Source of the DNA: a virus
Reading direction: 5' to 3' (one strand)
DNA length: 26,488 nt
IMG/VR virus record: IMGVR_UViG_3300003690_000056
Span: 1 to 26,488 of that record
Both the position numbers and the translations under genes were made by a program. A model generated the notes under the pieces. The model was given only the letters and a program-made list of their open reading frames with translations. It ran no database searches and was not told where the DNA came from. Shown here piece by piece: positions 1-8,300 of the stretch (positions are counted from its first letter, which is position 1; every line of letters starts with the position of its first letter).

Positions 1-714
1 AATGCTGATGTGTGGGCTTTCCACAAGGACATTGGCGATCAGACTCGTAACAATGCGGATAATCCAATTAATTTGGATACAGAAGCGACCGAGTTTGTGA
101 CACAGCGTCTCTTGCTTCGCCAGGAGAGAAAATTCGTGGCAGACGTGTTTACGACTGGTGTATGGGGAACTGACCGTACATTGTCGGGAACCGATCAGTG
201 GAGTGATTTTGTAAATAGCGATCCACGAGATGATGTAGATACGGCTGTGGAAGCTATTCTTGGTGTCACTGGTTTCAAGCCGAACACGATGGTTGTAGGA
301 TGGCAGGTTTGGCGTCAGTTGAAGAATCACCCCGATTTCCGTGAGCAGATCAAGTACACCTCGGCTGATAATATGACGCCAGGGATGGTTGCTCGAATGT
401 TGGAAATTGATCGATTCATTATTGCCAGTTCCATCTATGCAACTAATGTTGAAGGCGCAACGGGAGCATATGCATTTAACTTCGGTAAATCAGCTTGGAT
501 TGGCTATGTCAACCCAAGTCCTGGTCTACTTGCTCCAAGCGCAGGTTATACTTTTGCGTGGAATGGTGTATCTGGTACATTGGGCGCAAACGTTGGAATT
601 AGTAGCATTGAGATGCCATTGAAGAAAGCTACTCGAGTTGAGGGTGAAATTGCTTTTGACAATAAGATTGTTGCTACTGATCTTGGATACTTCATTAGCG
701 CAGCAGTTGCTTAA
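1..714 (+). CDS. Major capsid protein, C-terminal part (cut by window edge)
   Basis: This is the shell-forming head protein, of which 237 codons are visible. The frame is open to base 1, so the N-terminus (including any scaffold-like delta domain) lies outside the window and the GTG at 10 is not a start. Seen in the sequence: a segment with HPDFREQIKYT, then ARMLEIDRFIIASSIYAT, then a glycine-, alanine- and tryptophan-rich half (FGKSAWIGYVNPSPGLLAPS). This order is familiar from HK97-fold capsid proteins of many environmental siphoviruses, where a 'peptide binds, then names the metal/coat loop' region precedes the last beta strands. Its position directly upstream of head-tail connector genes fits. 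Assignment rests on motif recall and synteny, not on an alignment. The frame ends in TAA at 712. Confidence 0.82.
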   Translation, partial: NADVWAFHKDIGDQTRNNADNPINLDTEATEFVTQRLLLRQERKFVADVFTTGVWGTDRTLSGTDQWSDFVNSDPRDDVDTAVEAILGVTGFKPNTMVVGWQVWRQLKNHPDFREQIKYTSADNMTPGMVARMLEIDRFIIASSIYATNVEGATGAYAFNFGKSAWIGYVNPSPGLLAPSAGYTFAWNGVSGTLGANVGISSIEMPLKKATRVEGEIAFDNKIVATDLGYFISAAVA

Positions 715-728
715 AATTGGGGGTTTAT

Positions 729-947
729 ATGCATTGTGTGGTTCAGAAACCGTTTCATGGCAATGGTATCGATTATAAGAGCAATTGGTTGATTGATACC
801 GATGGGTGGAAGTCGCGCCGTAGAAACCAACTGATTTCACAAAATTATATCCGAGTCGCCTCCGATGAAGAGATTTCTTCTGCAACAGAAGAGAAGAAAT
901 CTTCTTCTCCACGGCGACCGTCCACTCGAACTCGTAAGAATAAATAA
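729..947 (+). CDS. Small basic protein of the head module
   Basis: This is a 72-residue protein of unknown function between the capsid gene and the next head gene. ATG 729 is chosen over the upstream TTG 717 because a G-rich site (TTGGGGG) lies at suitable spacing before it. The N-terminal half (MHCVVQKPFHGNGIDYK, then a WLID..GW segment and a VASDEEI ending) looks like a small folded domain. The C-terminal third is a low-complexity Glu/Lys/Ser then Arg/Lys tail ending in RTRKNK. Small proteins of this layout are often found right after major capsid genes in siphovirus operons. A role in head completion or DNA contact is possible but is inference only. Confidence 0.68.
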   Translation: MHCVVQKPFHGNGIDYKSNWLIDTDGWKSRRRNQLISQNYIRVASDEEISSATEEKKSSSPRRPSTRTRKNK

Positions 948-973
948 ACTCCTTCTGAACGGAGGTAAAGTCT

Positions 974-1450
974 ATGGGAGTACAAGGTAAAAATAAAGGC
1001 AATTTCATAGTCGGTCGTATGAGCAGCGATAATTTGAATATTGCGTCTGTCACATTGACGAATGCTCAGATTTTGACAGTACGAGCAACTCCAATTACTC
1101 TTGTTCCTGCACAGGGTGCAGGGACAGTAATTGAATTTGTCAGTGGGATGCTGTTTCTGGATGCATCGGCAGGTGTCTATACAGAAACAACTGACAATTT
1201 GATTTTCAGATATGTTGATGGGTCTGGACTTGTTGTCTGTGATGACATAGAATGCACTGGATTTGTGACTGTTGCTGATGAAATGGCAACCACTATTTCA
1301 GCGAAAATTAATGCCATTGTTACCGATGCCCAGTGTGTGAATCAGCCGTTAGTTATTCATGGTTCTGGTAGCGGTGAATTTGGCGGTGGAAATGCTGCAA
1401 ATACTTTGCTTGTTAAAGTAGGATATCGCGTTCATGCGTCTGGTTTCTAG
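974..1450 (+). CDS. Putative head accessory/decoration protein
   Basis: This 158-residue protein has a good ribosome-binding site (CGGAGGTAAAGTCT before ATG). The sequence is rich in Val, Thr, Ala and Gly with alternating hydrophobic stretches, such as ATPITLVPAQGAGTVIEFV and LIFRYVDGSGLVV, and a Gly-rich GSGSGEFGGGN segment near the C-terminus. It is therefore predicted to be all-beta. There is no signal peptide, membrane segment or cysteine cluster. It sits between the capsid protein and the head-tail connector, the usual place for decoration or other virion-associated proteins. Similar proteins are usually annotated as hypothetical. Structural role inferred from position and composition. 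Confidence 0.6.
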   Translation: MGVQGKNKGNFIVGRMSSDNLNIASVTLTNAQILTVRATPITLVPAQGAGTVIEFVSGMLFLDASAGVYTETTDNLIFRYVDGSGLVVCDDIECTGFVTVADEMATTISAKINAIVTDAQCVNQPLVIHGSGSGEFGGGNAANTLLVKVGYRVHASGF

Positions 1451-1462
1451 TAGAGAAAGTCG

Positions 1463-1855
1463 ATGACTTGGACATATAACTCCGCGTCGATTGGAACTGA
1501 TCTCGCCAAGGTTCGATTGCAAATTGGTGATACAGATACCAATGATCAGCAGTTGACTGATGAAGAGATTCAGTTCTTTATCGACACGGAGCAAACGATC
1601 TTTATGGCAGCGTATCGATGTGCGCTGGCATTGGTCGCTGAATATGCTAGAAAAGTTGATAAGGAGATGGGCGATCTCAAACTCCTTGCAGCTCAACGTC
1701 ATCGTCATTATCTTCGACTGGCTGCACAATTGAGACAGAAAAATGTTCCTGCTATTCCATCTGTGGGGGGTGTTTATCAAACTGAGAAAGATACCTTAAC
1801 GGATAATACGAATTGGGTAAAACCTTTCTTTAAACGTGGAATGATGGAAAACTAG
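1463..1855 (+). CDS. Head-tail connector (gp6-like adaptor)
   Basis: This 130-residue protein probably forms the ring that docks beneath the portal. The N-terminus contains DLAKVRLQIGDTDTNDQQLT followed by DEEIQFFI. This 'VR..IGDTD...LTDEEI' pattern is characteristic of the gp6/YqbG-type head-tail connector family of small helical adaptors. A helical central segment (FMAAYRCALALVAEYARKVD) follows, then a KLLAAQRHRHYLRLAAQL helix. The C-terminal tail is Pro/Gly-containing and less structured. Length agrees with the family. It lies 12 bases after the previous gene and 2 bases before the next, consistent with a tightly packed structural operon. Confidence 0.78.
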   Translation: MTWTYNSASIGTDLAKVRLQIGDTDTNDQQLTDEEIQFFIDTEQTIFMAAYRCALALVAEYARKVDKEMGDLKLLAAQRHRHYLRLAAQLRQKNVPAIPSVGGVYQTEKDTLTDNTNWVKPFFKRGMMEN

Positions 1856-1857
1856 TA

Positions 1858-2229
1858 ATGGCTGTCAGTCCGAATTTGGATTATGGGTTTCGGGAATTGA
1901 TGGCAGAAACGGTGACAGTTGCGCCTAAATCTGGTCAGGATCAATATAACGTACCGACGTTTGGTACAGCAGTTTCGTATCAAGCGAGAATCGTTGGAAA
2001 GATTATGGAGTTAAGAGACAAACGGGGAGAAGAAGTAACAACGACATTTGAGCTGTGGCTTGATACCGTTGATACTATTCAACCGGATGCCCAATTAACT
2101 TTGACTGGATCGAAGTGGATTGACACTACACCAGAAATATTTACTGTTCGACGTGTAACTGATGACAAGGGTGATAGTCATGTTCAAATTTCATGTGGAT
2201 GGCAGTACCATCGACAGGGGAGCGGATAA
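1858..2229 (+). CDS. Head closure / head-tail joining protein
   Basis: This is a 123-residue mostly beta protein. The segments ELMAETVTVAPKSG, FGTAVSYQARIVGK and LWLDTVDTIQPDAQLTL, followed by a C-terminal DDKGDSHVQISCGW, match the layout of head-tail joining (head-closure, SPP1 gp16-like) proteins, which begin with 'M...T.T...' strands and have an 'RxV...' beta barrel. The position is right after the gp6-like adaptor and before an HK97 gp10-like protein, which is the standard order. The stop codon overlaps the next start (TAATG), suggesting coupled translation. Family assignment is by pattern and synteny. Confidence 0.68.
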   Translation: MAVSPNLDYGFRELMAETVTVAPKSGQDQYNVPTFGTAVSYQARIVGKIMELRDKRGEEVTTTFELWLDTVDTIQPDAQLTLTGSKWIDTTPEIFTVRRVTDDKGDSHVQISCGWQYHRQGSG

Positions 2230-2681
2230 TGGCTAAGTCACCGGGGGGGGTAAAAGTTGTAGTTAATCCTGTAGATTTAGCTGGAACTGTCGGACGCATA
2301 ATGCGGATGGGGGAGGCAGCTCTCGATGCATCTCAAGATTCGTTTAGAGATATTCTTAAATCTATAAAAGAATCCAGCCAAATGATGGTTCCTCGTAAAA
2401 CAGGTGCATTACGTAAATCAGCTTATTTCAGAGTAAATCGTAAATCTCAGGCTGTTGAGGGAGAAGTCGGATACGATAAAAACAATGAACTTGGTTATGC
2501 ATATATAAGACACGAGGTGCCAGCGAAAACGTACACTACACCAGGGACAACGCATCAGTATTTGATTTTGGCGTTTAATCAATACGAAGATGTTATTGGT
2601 CATTTGGTTATGAAAGAATATAACAAACGATTGAAGTTAATCGGATTTAAAGAAGGAACAGTTGGTATAGCATCGGTATAG
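2229..2681 (+). CDS. Tail-completion / HK97 gp10-like protein
   Basis: This 150-residue protein starts at ATG 2229, which overlaps the TAA of the preceding gene by one base. The central part reads MMVPRKTGALRKSAYFRV, then GEVGYD and YAYIRHE, and a TTPGTTHQYLILAFNQ segment later. The hallmark of the HK97-gp10 family is 'A.P..TG.L..S......' followed by a short beta stretch and 'YA...E', and it is clear here. These proteins sit between the head-tail joining protein and the tail terminator and are needed to complete or join the tail. The N-terminal helix (MRMGEAALDASQDSFRDI) is also typical. Confidence 0.76.
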   Translation: MAKSPGGVKVVVNPVDLAGTVGRIMRMGEAALDASQDSFRDILKSIKESSQMMVPRKTGALRKSAYFRVNRKSQAVEGEVGYDKNNELGYAYIRHEVPAKTYTTPGTTHQYLILAFNQYEDVIGHLVMKEYNKRLKLIGFKEGTVGIASV

Positions 2682-2685
2682 TTTA

Positions 2686-3078
2686 ATGTCGTTATTAGAA
2701 GATATCAGTCTTCGATTAGATGATCAAGGACGAGGAACACGAGGAACTGATATATTTATTAGCCAGTCACCCGACGATCCAGACAATGTGATTGTTATTT
2801 GGGAGATGATGGGTCAAGAACCTTATAATACAATGGGTCCGTCAGGAACGGCTCCATATGTTAAACGTCCTCGATTTCAAATAATGGTAAGAAATACAAG
2901 TTATGCTTCGGCACAGACTTTATCGGATCAAATCTTTTCTGATTTGCATTGGTTTAAAGGAACCATTGATTCGACTGAATACATGTTAATTAGAGCTTTA
3001 AACCAACCGCATTCAGCTGGAGAAGATGAGAACCGAAGAGCACAATTAATGTGTAACTACAGATCTTGGAACGTATAG
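2686..3078 (+). CDS. Tail terminator-like protein
   Basis: This 130-residue protein has the layout of tail terminator / 'minor capsid' proteins: an N-terminal helix (MSLLEDISLRLDDQG), a strand with SQSPDDPDNVIVIWEM, a loop, then RPRFQIMVRNTSYASAQTLS and a final beta region. 'P..QI.VR...Y..A' is the recognisable signature. Proteins of this family cap the growing tail tube and form the interface to the neck. Order relative to the gp10-like gene upstream and tube genes downstream supports this. The TAG stop overlaps the GTG of the next gene. Confidence 0.66.
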   Translation: MSLLEDISLRLDDQGRGTRGTDIFISQSPDDPDNVIVIWEMMGQEPYNTMGPSGTAPYVKRPRFQIMVRNTSYASAQTLSDQIFSDLHWFKGTIDSTEYMLIRALNQPHSAGEDENRRAQLMCNYRSWNV

Positions 3079-3353
3079 TGACTAATAAAGATATGTTGAA
3101 ACAACAGCTTTTAGCTCTTCAAGCTAATTGTGTATCTATTGTTCAGATTGTTGAATCAACATTATCGATACTAGATAATACTGAAAAATCGCCTTCGGAC
3201 ATAGAACCGAAGATGTGTTTGCATCCTAAAGATACGTTACAAGATGCACGAACAATGGGGTATCCCACTCGATGGAGATGCCCCCAGTGTAATGAGTATC
3301 TTGAAATTGCAAATGATCAAACTCCACAAAGAGGGAAACAGGAGATTAACTGA
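3078..3353 (+). CDS. Small zinc-binding-like protein in tail operon
   Basis: This is a 91-residue protein. GTG 3078, overlapping the previous stop as TAGTG, is the preferred start; ATG 3093 is an alternative. The first half is a predicted amphipathic helix (LKQQLLALQANCVSIVQIVE). The second half holds C47, H49 and a CPQC pair (C68, C71) separated by a 'D....MGYPTRWR' stretch, resembling a small zinc ribbon with a CxH knuckle and a CxxC knuckle. The family is not recognised. Zinc binding is inferred from ligand spacing. It is a second small cysteine-rich protein in this tail operon, besides the one at 12167. Confidence 0.62.
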   Translation: MTNKDMLKQQLLALQANCVSIVQIVESTLSILDNTEKSPSDIEPKMCLHPKDTLQDARTMGYPTRWRCPQCNEYLEIANDQTPQRGKQEIN

Positions 3354-4111
3354 TGGCTATTCAAGGATTGATGGATGCTAGAATATTGTTAGGAGGGTAT
3401 GAATACACCAGTTTCTCTAATTCATTAACCACAGACTATGGTGTTGAAATGTTAGACAATACTGTGTTTGGTGATACAACGAGATCGAATCGTGCTGGTC
3501 TTCGTACTTTCAGTTTTAATGTAAATGGATATCGGGATGATGGATCATCCACTCCCTTTGGAGATACATCAGGAACTGCGTATTCTCGAATAGGAGCGAC
3601 TCGGGAAGTATTCTCATTCGCTCCTGTCGGTACGGCAGATGGTCAACGGTCGTTTACAATTCGTGGAGTCAACGGAACTTATACTCCTTTGTCTGGATCG
3701 GTTGGAGATCTTTTACCTTTTGAGTTGACTGGAAATGCTGCTCACTCCGAATTGATTAAAGGCGTTGTTGAAGGTGTTGGTGCAAAAACTGCGACAGCCA
3801 ATAGTACAGGATCAAATATTGGTGCATTGTCTGCTACGCAAACTTTGTATGCAGCTCTTCATGTTACAGCGTTCAGCGGAACCTCACCTACATTGGATGT
3901 TTTAGTCGAGAGCGATAGTGGTTCTGGTTTTGGGACAGCTTCTTCTCGAGTTTCATTTGCTCAAAATACGGGAAGCATTCAATCTCAGTGGGTAAGTGTC
4001 AATGGGGCTGTTACCGATACATATTGGCGAACAAAAATGACTATCGGAGGATCAGACCCTTCATTCACAGTCTATGTAACTCTAGGAATTGGAAGTCTAG
4101 CTATTTCTTAA
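3353..4111 (+). CDS. Tail-tube-like protein (first of two paralogues)
   Basis: This is a 252-residue beta-rich protein. An AGGAG site precedes ATG 3353, which overlaps the previous stop. Residues about 30-50 contain VEMLDNTVFGDTTRSN followed by AGL, almost identical to EMLDDTVMGDTTRSN in the next gene, so both belong to one tube-like family. This copy is nearly twice as long. The extra C-terminal half (from about residue 155: ATQTLYAALHVTAF, TLDVLVESDSGSGF, TYWRTKMTIGG) looks like an added beta-sandwich domain that could decorate the tube surface. Which of the two genes makes the bulk tube is not decidable by eye. The second has the stronger ribosome-binding site and a terminator after it. 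Confidence 0.72.
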   Translation: MAIQGLMDARILLGGYEYTSFSNSLTTDYGVEMLDNTVFGDTTRSNRAGLRTFSFNVNGYRDDGSSTPFGDTSGTAYSRIGATREVFSFAPVGTADGQRSFTIRGVNGTYTPLSGSVGDLLPFELTGNAAHSELIKGVVEGVGAKTATANSTGSNIGALSATQTLYAALHVTAFSGTSPTLDVLVESDSGSGFGTASSRVSFAQNTGSIQSQWVSVNGAVTDTYWRTKMTIGGSDPSFTVYVTLGIGSLAIS

Positions 4112-4124
4112 GGAGGTTAGGGTA

Positions 4125-4535
4125 ATGGCAACATTTGTATACACCGATGCATCAGTGGTCGTTAATTCAGTAGATTTAAGCGATCATGTAAAATCTTGCA
4201 CATTGAATTATGAAGCTGAAATGCTTGATGATACAGTGATGGGCGATACGACTCGTTCCAACATGGCGGGTTTGTTGAACTGGTCGATTGATGTTGATTT
4301 TCTTCAAGATTTTGCATCAGCAAAAGTTGACGCAACATTGTTTACTCTCGTCGGGGCTGCAGCATTTACTGTAGTGCTAAAACCTACTAGCGGATCTGTT
4401 TCTTCAACCAATCCATCATTTACTGGTACTGCGGTTCTGGAATCCTATCCGCCTATGACAGGAGGGGTTGGAGACATTGAAACAGTAAGCGTGACATTCC
4501 GATCTGCTGGAACATTGGCGAGAGCTACATCATAA
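4125..4535 (+). CDS. Major tail tube protein candidate (second paralogue)
   Basis: This 136-residue beta-rich protein is preceded by one of the strongest ribosome-binding sites in the window (AAGGAGGT, 8 bases before ATG). Early strands VVVNSVDLSDHVKSCTLNY are typical of major tail proteins, which often open with 'v.vng.dlS.yv....l'. The EMLDDTVMGDTTRSN motif is shared with the upstream gene. The C-terminal GGVGDIETVSVTFRSAG strand matches the closing 'sv.f...G' of tube proteins. A perfect hairpin terminator follows 11 bases after the stop, as expected for a very highly expressed gene whose transcript level must exceed that of the tail-tip genes downstream. Confidence 0.75.
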   Translation: MATFVYTDASVVVNSVDLSDHVKSCTLNYEAEMLDDTVMGDTTRSNMAGLLNWSIDVDFLQDFASAKVDATLFTLVGAAAFTVVLKPTSGSVSSTNPSFTGTAVLESYPPMTGGVGDIETVSVTFRSAGTLARATS

Positions 4536-4546
4536 ACTGAGTGGCG

Positions 4547-4579
4547 ATGAAGGGAGGGATGTCCCTCCCTTCATTTTTT
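4547..4579 (+). terminator. Rho-independent terminator after the tail tube gene
   Basis: A 12-bp perfect stem (4548-4559 with 4562-4573, TGAAGGGAGGGA paired to TCCCTCCCTTCA) with a two-base loop is followed directly by six T residues (4574-4579). It lies between the tail tube gene and the chaperone gene. Partial read-through would lower expression of chaperone, tape measure and tip genes relative to head and tube genes. Confidence 0.9.
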
Positions 4580-4634
4580 ACCTCCTGTAACGCTCGCTGC
4601 CTGGCCTCCGTTATAAGGATTAGGAGAATATCGT

Positions 4635-5078
4635 ATGACAAACCTTCAAGCTCGTGAACTCAACATTTTTGTAGAAAAGGGTATTGAGTCTAAGCCTCGA
4701 TATCTTCGATATGACTTTAATGCTCTTGCAGATTTCGAACAAATCAATGGCATGGGTCTTGGTCAATTGTTGTCAATGAAAGCTGTGTTCGGAACAGTAA
4801 GAGCCATGTTGTGGGCTGGTTGCAAGGCTGATGATGCTGGACTGACTATTCAAGGAGCTGGTGAATTAATTGGTGACTATATTCGAGCCGGTGGGACGAT
4901 TGATGACATATTGGGAAAATGTTTCGATGCTGCTATAGATCAAGGGGCCATTGGTTCACCGAACAAAGAAAAAGAAGGTGAAGACAGTAAATCGGGAAAC
5001 GTATCCCCACCCACTCCGAAGGCGTTAAAAGAGGTCTCCAAACGTGGGGAGAGTGGATCGAAGAAGCCAAATCCATAG
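4635..5078 (+). CDS. Tail assembly chaperone, short (unshifted) form
   Basis: This is a 147-residue protein with an AGGAG site before ATG 4635. It is equivalent to lambda gpG by position between tail tube and tape measure genes. The N-terminal domain (FVEKGIESKPRYLRYDFNAL, then ADFEQINGMGLGQLLS and MLWAGCKADDAGLT) shows the typical chaperone helical pattern 'l.yd..al..lee..g.....l'. From residue about 110 the frame becomes low-complexity and charged (KEKEGEDSKSGN, then PPTPKALKEVSK), as expected for the tail of the unshifted product. A -1 frameshift heptamer lies at codons 120-122, giving a longer fusion with the following frame. Chaperones of this pair coat the tape measure protein during tail assembly. 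Confidence 0.82.
   Translation: MTNLQARELNIFVEKGIESKPRYLRYDFNALADFEQINGMGLGQLLSMKAVFGTVRAMLWAGCKADDAGLTIQGAGELIGDYIRAGGTIDDILGKCFDAAIDQGAIGSPNKEKEGEDSKSGNVSPPTPKALKEVSKRGESGSKKPNP
4994..5000 (+). promoter_or_regulatory. Programmed -1 ribosomal frameshift site GGGAAAC
   Basis: In the chaperone frame the codons read tcG GGA AAC, a canonical X-XXY-YYZ slippery heptamer that differs from the lambda G-T site (GGGAAAG) only in the last base. The -1 frame has stops at 4979 and 4988 and then stays open from 4991 to 5347, so the heptamer lies at the very start of the usable overlap. Three bases downstream, TCCCCAC (5004-5010) can pair with GTGGGGA (5044-5050), a possible stimulatory stem with a 33-base loop. 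Confidence 0.85.
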
Positions 5079-5347
5079 CATTCGGACCATTGGCTTTAAA
5101 ACATAATGAATTGTATGCAATGACCCCACGAGAATTTCATGATCTTTCAATAGGATGGAATTGGAGGCAAGAATTTCAAGAAGAACGCGAGGCTAAATAC
5201 GTCACCATTCTTGCCAATGCGAGTGGAAATTTAAAAACACGTCTTCGTATTGAAGACGTGTTGGGTCGAAATACCATGCGTCAAAAAAAAGACATAAGCG
5301 AGAAGAGAAAAATATTGGCTGAACGACGGAAGCAACAGGATAGTTAA
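5000..5347 (+). CDS. Tail assembly chaperone, -1 frameshift extension (gpT-like)
   Basis: This is the -1 frame portion, translated only as a fusion to residues 1-122 of the upstream chaperone. The fusion product would have 237 residues. The extension reads RIPTHSEGVKRGLQTWGEWI, then EEAKSIAFGPLALKHNELYA, then MTPREFHDLSIGWNWRQEFQ. 'L..MTPREF..L..GWNWR' is the recognisable part of gpT-like chaperone domains (compare 'm...e......g...r' in minor tail T families). The C-terminus is basic and helical (RQKKDISEKRKILAERRKQQ). A start inside this frame (TTG 5090) has no convincing ribosome-binding site. The stop abuts the tape measure ATG with no gap. Confidence 0.83.
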   Translation, partial: RIPTHSEGVKRGLQTWGEWIEEAKSIAFGPLALKHNELYAMTPREFHDLSIGWNWRQEFQEEREAKYVTILANASGNLKTRLRIEDVLGRNTMRQKKDISEKRKILAERRKQQDS

Positions 5348-8300
5348 ATGGCAGTTGAAGATACAGTACGAATAAAATTTGTAGCCAATACAGCTGCCTT
5401 TAACGCTGGTCTGAAAACAGCTTCAAGTTCGTTATCACGATTCGGGACGAATGCTTTTTTCCTGGGATCTCGTATCACAGCAGGCATTGGTGTACCGATT
5501 GCTCTTCTGACAAAAGCAGTCGTAGGGATTGGGGCGGCATTTGATCAAGCAATGACCGAATCGCTGGCCATCATGGGTCGTGATGGACAGCAAATGCGCG
5601 GCCAGATGGAAGACATCGCCAAATCGATTGCTCTTCAAACTAAATTCTCTGCAGAAGAAGCCGCACAAGCGTATTTCTTTCTTGCGTCGTCAGGATTAAA
5701 TGCTGCTGAATCAATGCAAGCATTGCCCGTTGCGGCTAAATTTGCACAAGCCGGTGTTATTGGCTTAGAAAAAGCGACTGAATTACTATCCGATGCATAT
5801 ATTACGTTGGGATTGCGATCTGCAGATCCAATCGAGAATATGCAAAATATGCAGCGGGTAGCCGATGTTTTAACAGAAGCTAATAACCGCGCACAAGGTT
5901 CTATTATTGAATTTGCCCAAGCATTGACCAATAGAGCTGGTGTTGCGTTCCGTACCTTTAATATTGATGTTGAAGAAGGGGTGGCAGCTCTCGCGGCCTT
6001 TGCCGAACGAGGAATTAAGGGACGGACAGCAGGTCGGCAGCTGTTTATTGTTATCCGCGACTTGCAACGTGCCGTTTTGAAAAATAATGACGCATGGGAA
6101 AAACTTATTGGAAAGGATGCTGTTTTCTCTGCGGCAGAGGGTGATTTTAAAAATCTTGCAGATATCATCGGAACATTAGAAAATCGTCTTGAAGGGATGT
6201 CCGATAAAACAAAAAAGACCACCCTTCAATTGTTAGGTTTCCAAGAACGATCTCTCCAAGCAACATTGGCTCTCATTGGAGCCAGCGACCGGATACGTGA
6301 ACTCGAAGGTTATTTACGTTCAGCTGGTGGTGTTACGCAACGGGTTGCTGAAAAACAAATGATGTCGTTTACGAACCAATTAGGTTTGGTATCGGAACGA
6401 TTGAAACAAGTCGGCATTGATTTGTTTGATGCCTTTCGTACAACGATTGAGCGTGATGTTCTTCCATTTGCTCGGGCATTGATCGACAAGTTAAAAGGTC
6501 TTGTTCTCTGGATAAAATTGTTACATCCAGAAACGAAGGCATCGATACTCGCTTTCATGGCTTTGGGCGTAGCTTTAGGTCCAGTTGTTGCTGTAGTTGG
6601 AGCTCTCAGTCTAGTGTTAATTCCTTTAATTGCAGCTTTTAAATTAGGAATAGCTCCGATTATCGCATGGGGGATGGCACTGAAGGGAGTGCAGGGATCT
6701 CTTACTGCTCTTGCACGAACATGGGCGATTGTTAGAGCAGGCATGACTGGGGCGACTTTCGTAGGATTGTCTGCAACAGCAGGTGTGGCCGCTACTGCTT
6801 TAGCTGTATTGACGGCCAAAGCACTCGCTTGGATAGCCATAATTTACGGAATTTATAAAGCATTATCATACGCACAGAAAGCAGTCGTTGACTATACATC
6901 AGCCAATAACACAATGGCCAGTTCGATTGGTGTATCCACACTTAGGTTAACTCAATTAGTCAATGAATACCAAACATTAGCTGCTATTATCCATAAATCT
7001 GACGATCAAAAAAATCGATTTGCCCATACAACGGAAATGTTGTCTGCTGCTATAGGTCGATCTGCTGATAGCTTTAGAAACGAAGAAGAAGCAGGCAGGA
7101 GTTTGCTTGGCCTCGTGAGAGATCTGACTATCGCAGAATTCGCCGCAGGAAAGGCAGCGATTGATCAACATATTGAACGGAAGGCAGCGTTAGAAGAAGA
7201 AGCTAGACTTATTGGTGAACAAATAGAAAATATGTCTGCCTTGTTAGCTTTGGGTGAAGGTGCACAGGTAACACGGCAAGAGGCAGGCGTACAAAAGTCC
7301 ACCAGCTTCCTTCCCGGCGGCATCCCTGGGGTGGTGACGGTCGATGATTCACTTCGAGAAAAATGGTTGGATCAGTTAGCAGAACTATCAGTTCAGTTAG
7401 AGAATGTAAAAATAAAGACTAAAGAAACGGAAGAAGCAGAATATTCATTACGTGTAGCGCTGGGTTTGTTAACTCAATCCCAACGAGACGAAATCCAAGC
7501 CACGTCAGATGCTATCAAAGCAAAACAGGAATTGGACGCGCAACTTCGTATCAGTGAATTGCAGGCGGAAGCATACTATAAAAGAGTCGATGCTATAGCA
7601 GCATCATTAAAAGGCCTTGCCACTGAAGGTGTAGCAGAATTAGGAGCAGGTTGGGCAAAGTTAACTGTTGAAGAACAAGCTAATACTGAAAGTATTAAAC
7701 GTTTGTGGGAACAGTACTCAAAACTCCGACCACTGCTTGCTCCCGGCGAAATGCCCGCAGATTTAGAAGCACTGACCAGTGGACTTAGATTACAAGCTGA
7801 AGCGACGAAATTTGCCGCATCTGCTACTGGTAAACTTATTGATTCCATGAAAGGCATCGATTCTGTTTTTGAGCACTATGTTGATAATCAACAACATATT
7901 ATCGATGCCTTTAATGAAATGCAAGGAGAAATGGACCCCAGGTTCTTTGAAGCACATGGGGCTACGATTCTTAAATTAGCAAAATTCTATGGCGATAGAT
8001 TAGTACCTGAAATGGATGGTGTTATCGACGCAGCCAAGGAATGGAAGAAAACATCTACAAACACCACCGATTCAGTTGTGAAGGATCAAGAAAAAGCTTT
8101 TGACTCTATTGTTGAAGCTTCCAACCGGATGACAGCCAGCATGATGGATAAACAGGCTGAGCTGAATGCGTTTACATTAAGCGCACAAGACGCCGAGATT
8201 GTGGGGCTGAAAAAAGGCTACAACATAATGAAATTCAATCATGCCAAGGCTTATGCTGACATGGTTGAGGATGTTGCATTATTACCAGAAGCAGAACGTT

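Noticed and set aside
526-1053. Long open frame on the - strand across the capsid and next genes
   Set aside because: It is antisense to genes with clear protein features and good ribosome-binding sites, and its own translation is Ser/Tyr/Arg-rich without recognisable motifs.
4580-4634. Possible promoter (TTATAA near 4611) before the tail chaperone
   Set aside because: Only a -10-like sequence is visible, with no plausible -35 at 16-18 bases; too weak to annotate.
5090-5347. Separate 85-codon gene starting at TTG 5090
   Set aside because: There is no ribosome-binding site at the TTG, and the frame is open back to 4991 with a slippery heptamer at its beginning, so it is read as a frameshift extension.
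5635-6840. Several open frames on the - strand under the tape measure gene
   Set aside because: Their compositions (Ala/Ser/Arg-rich without motifs) are those of antisense frames of a helical protein; no start sites fit.
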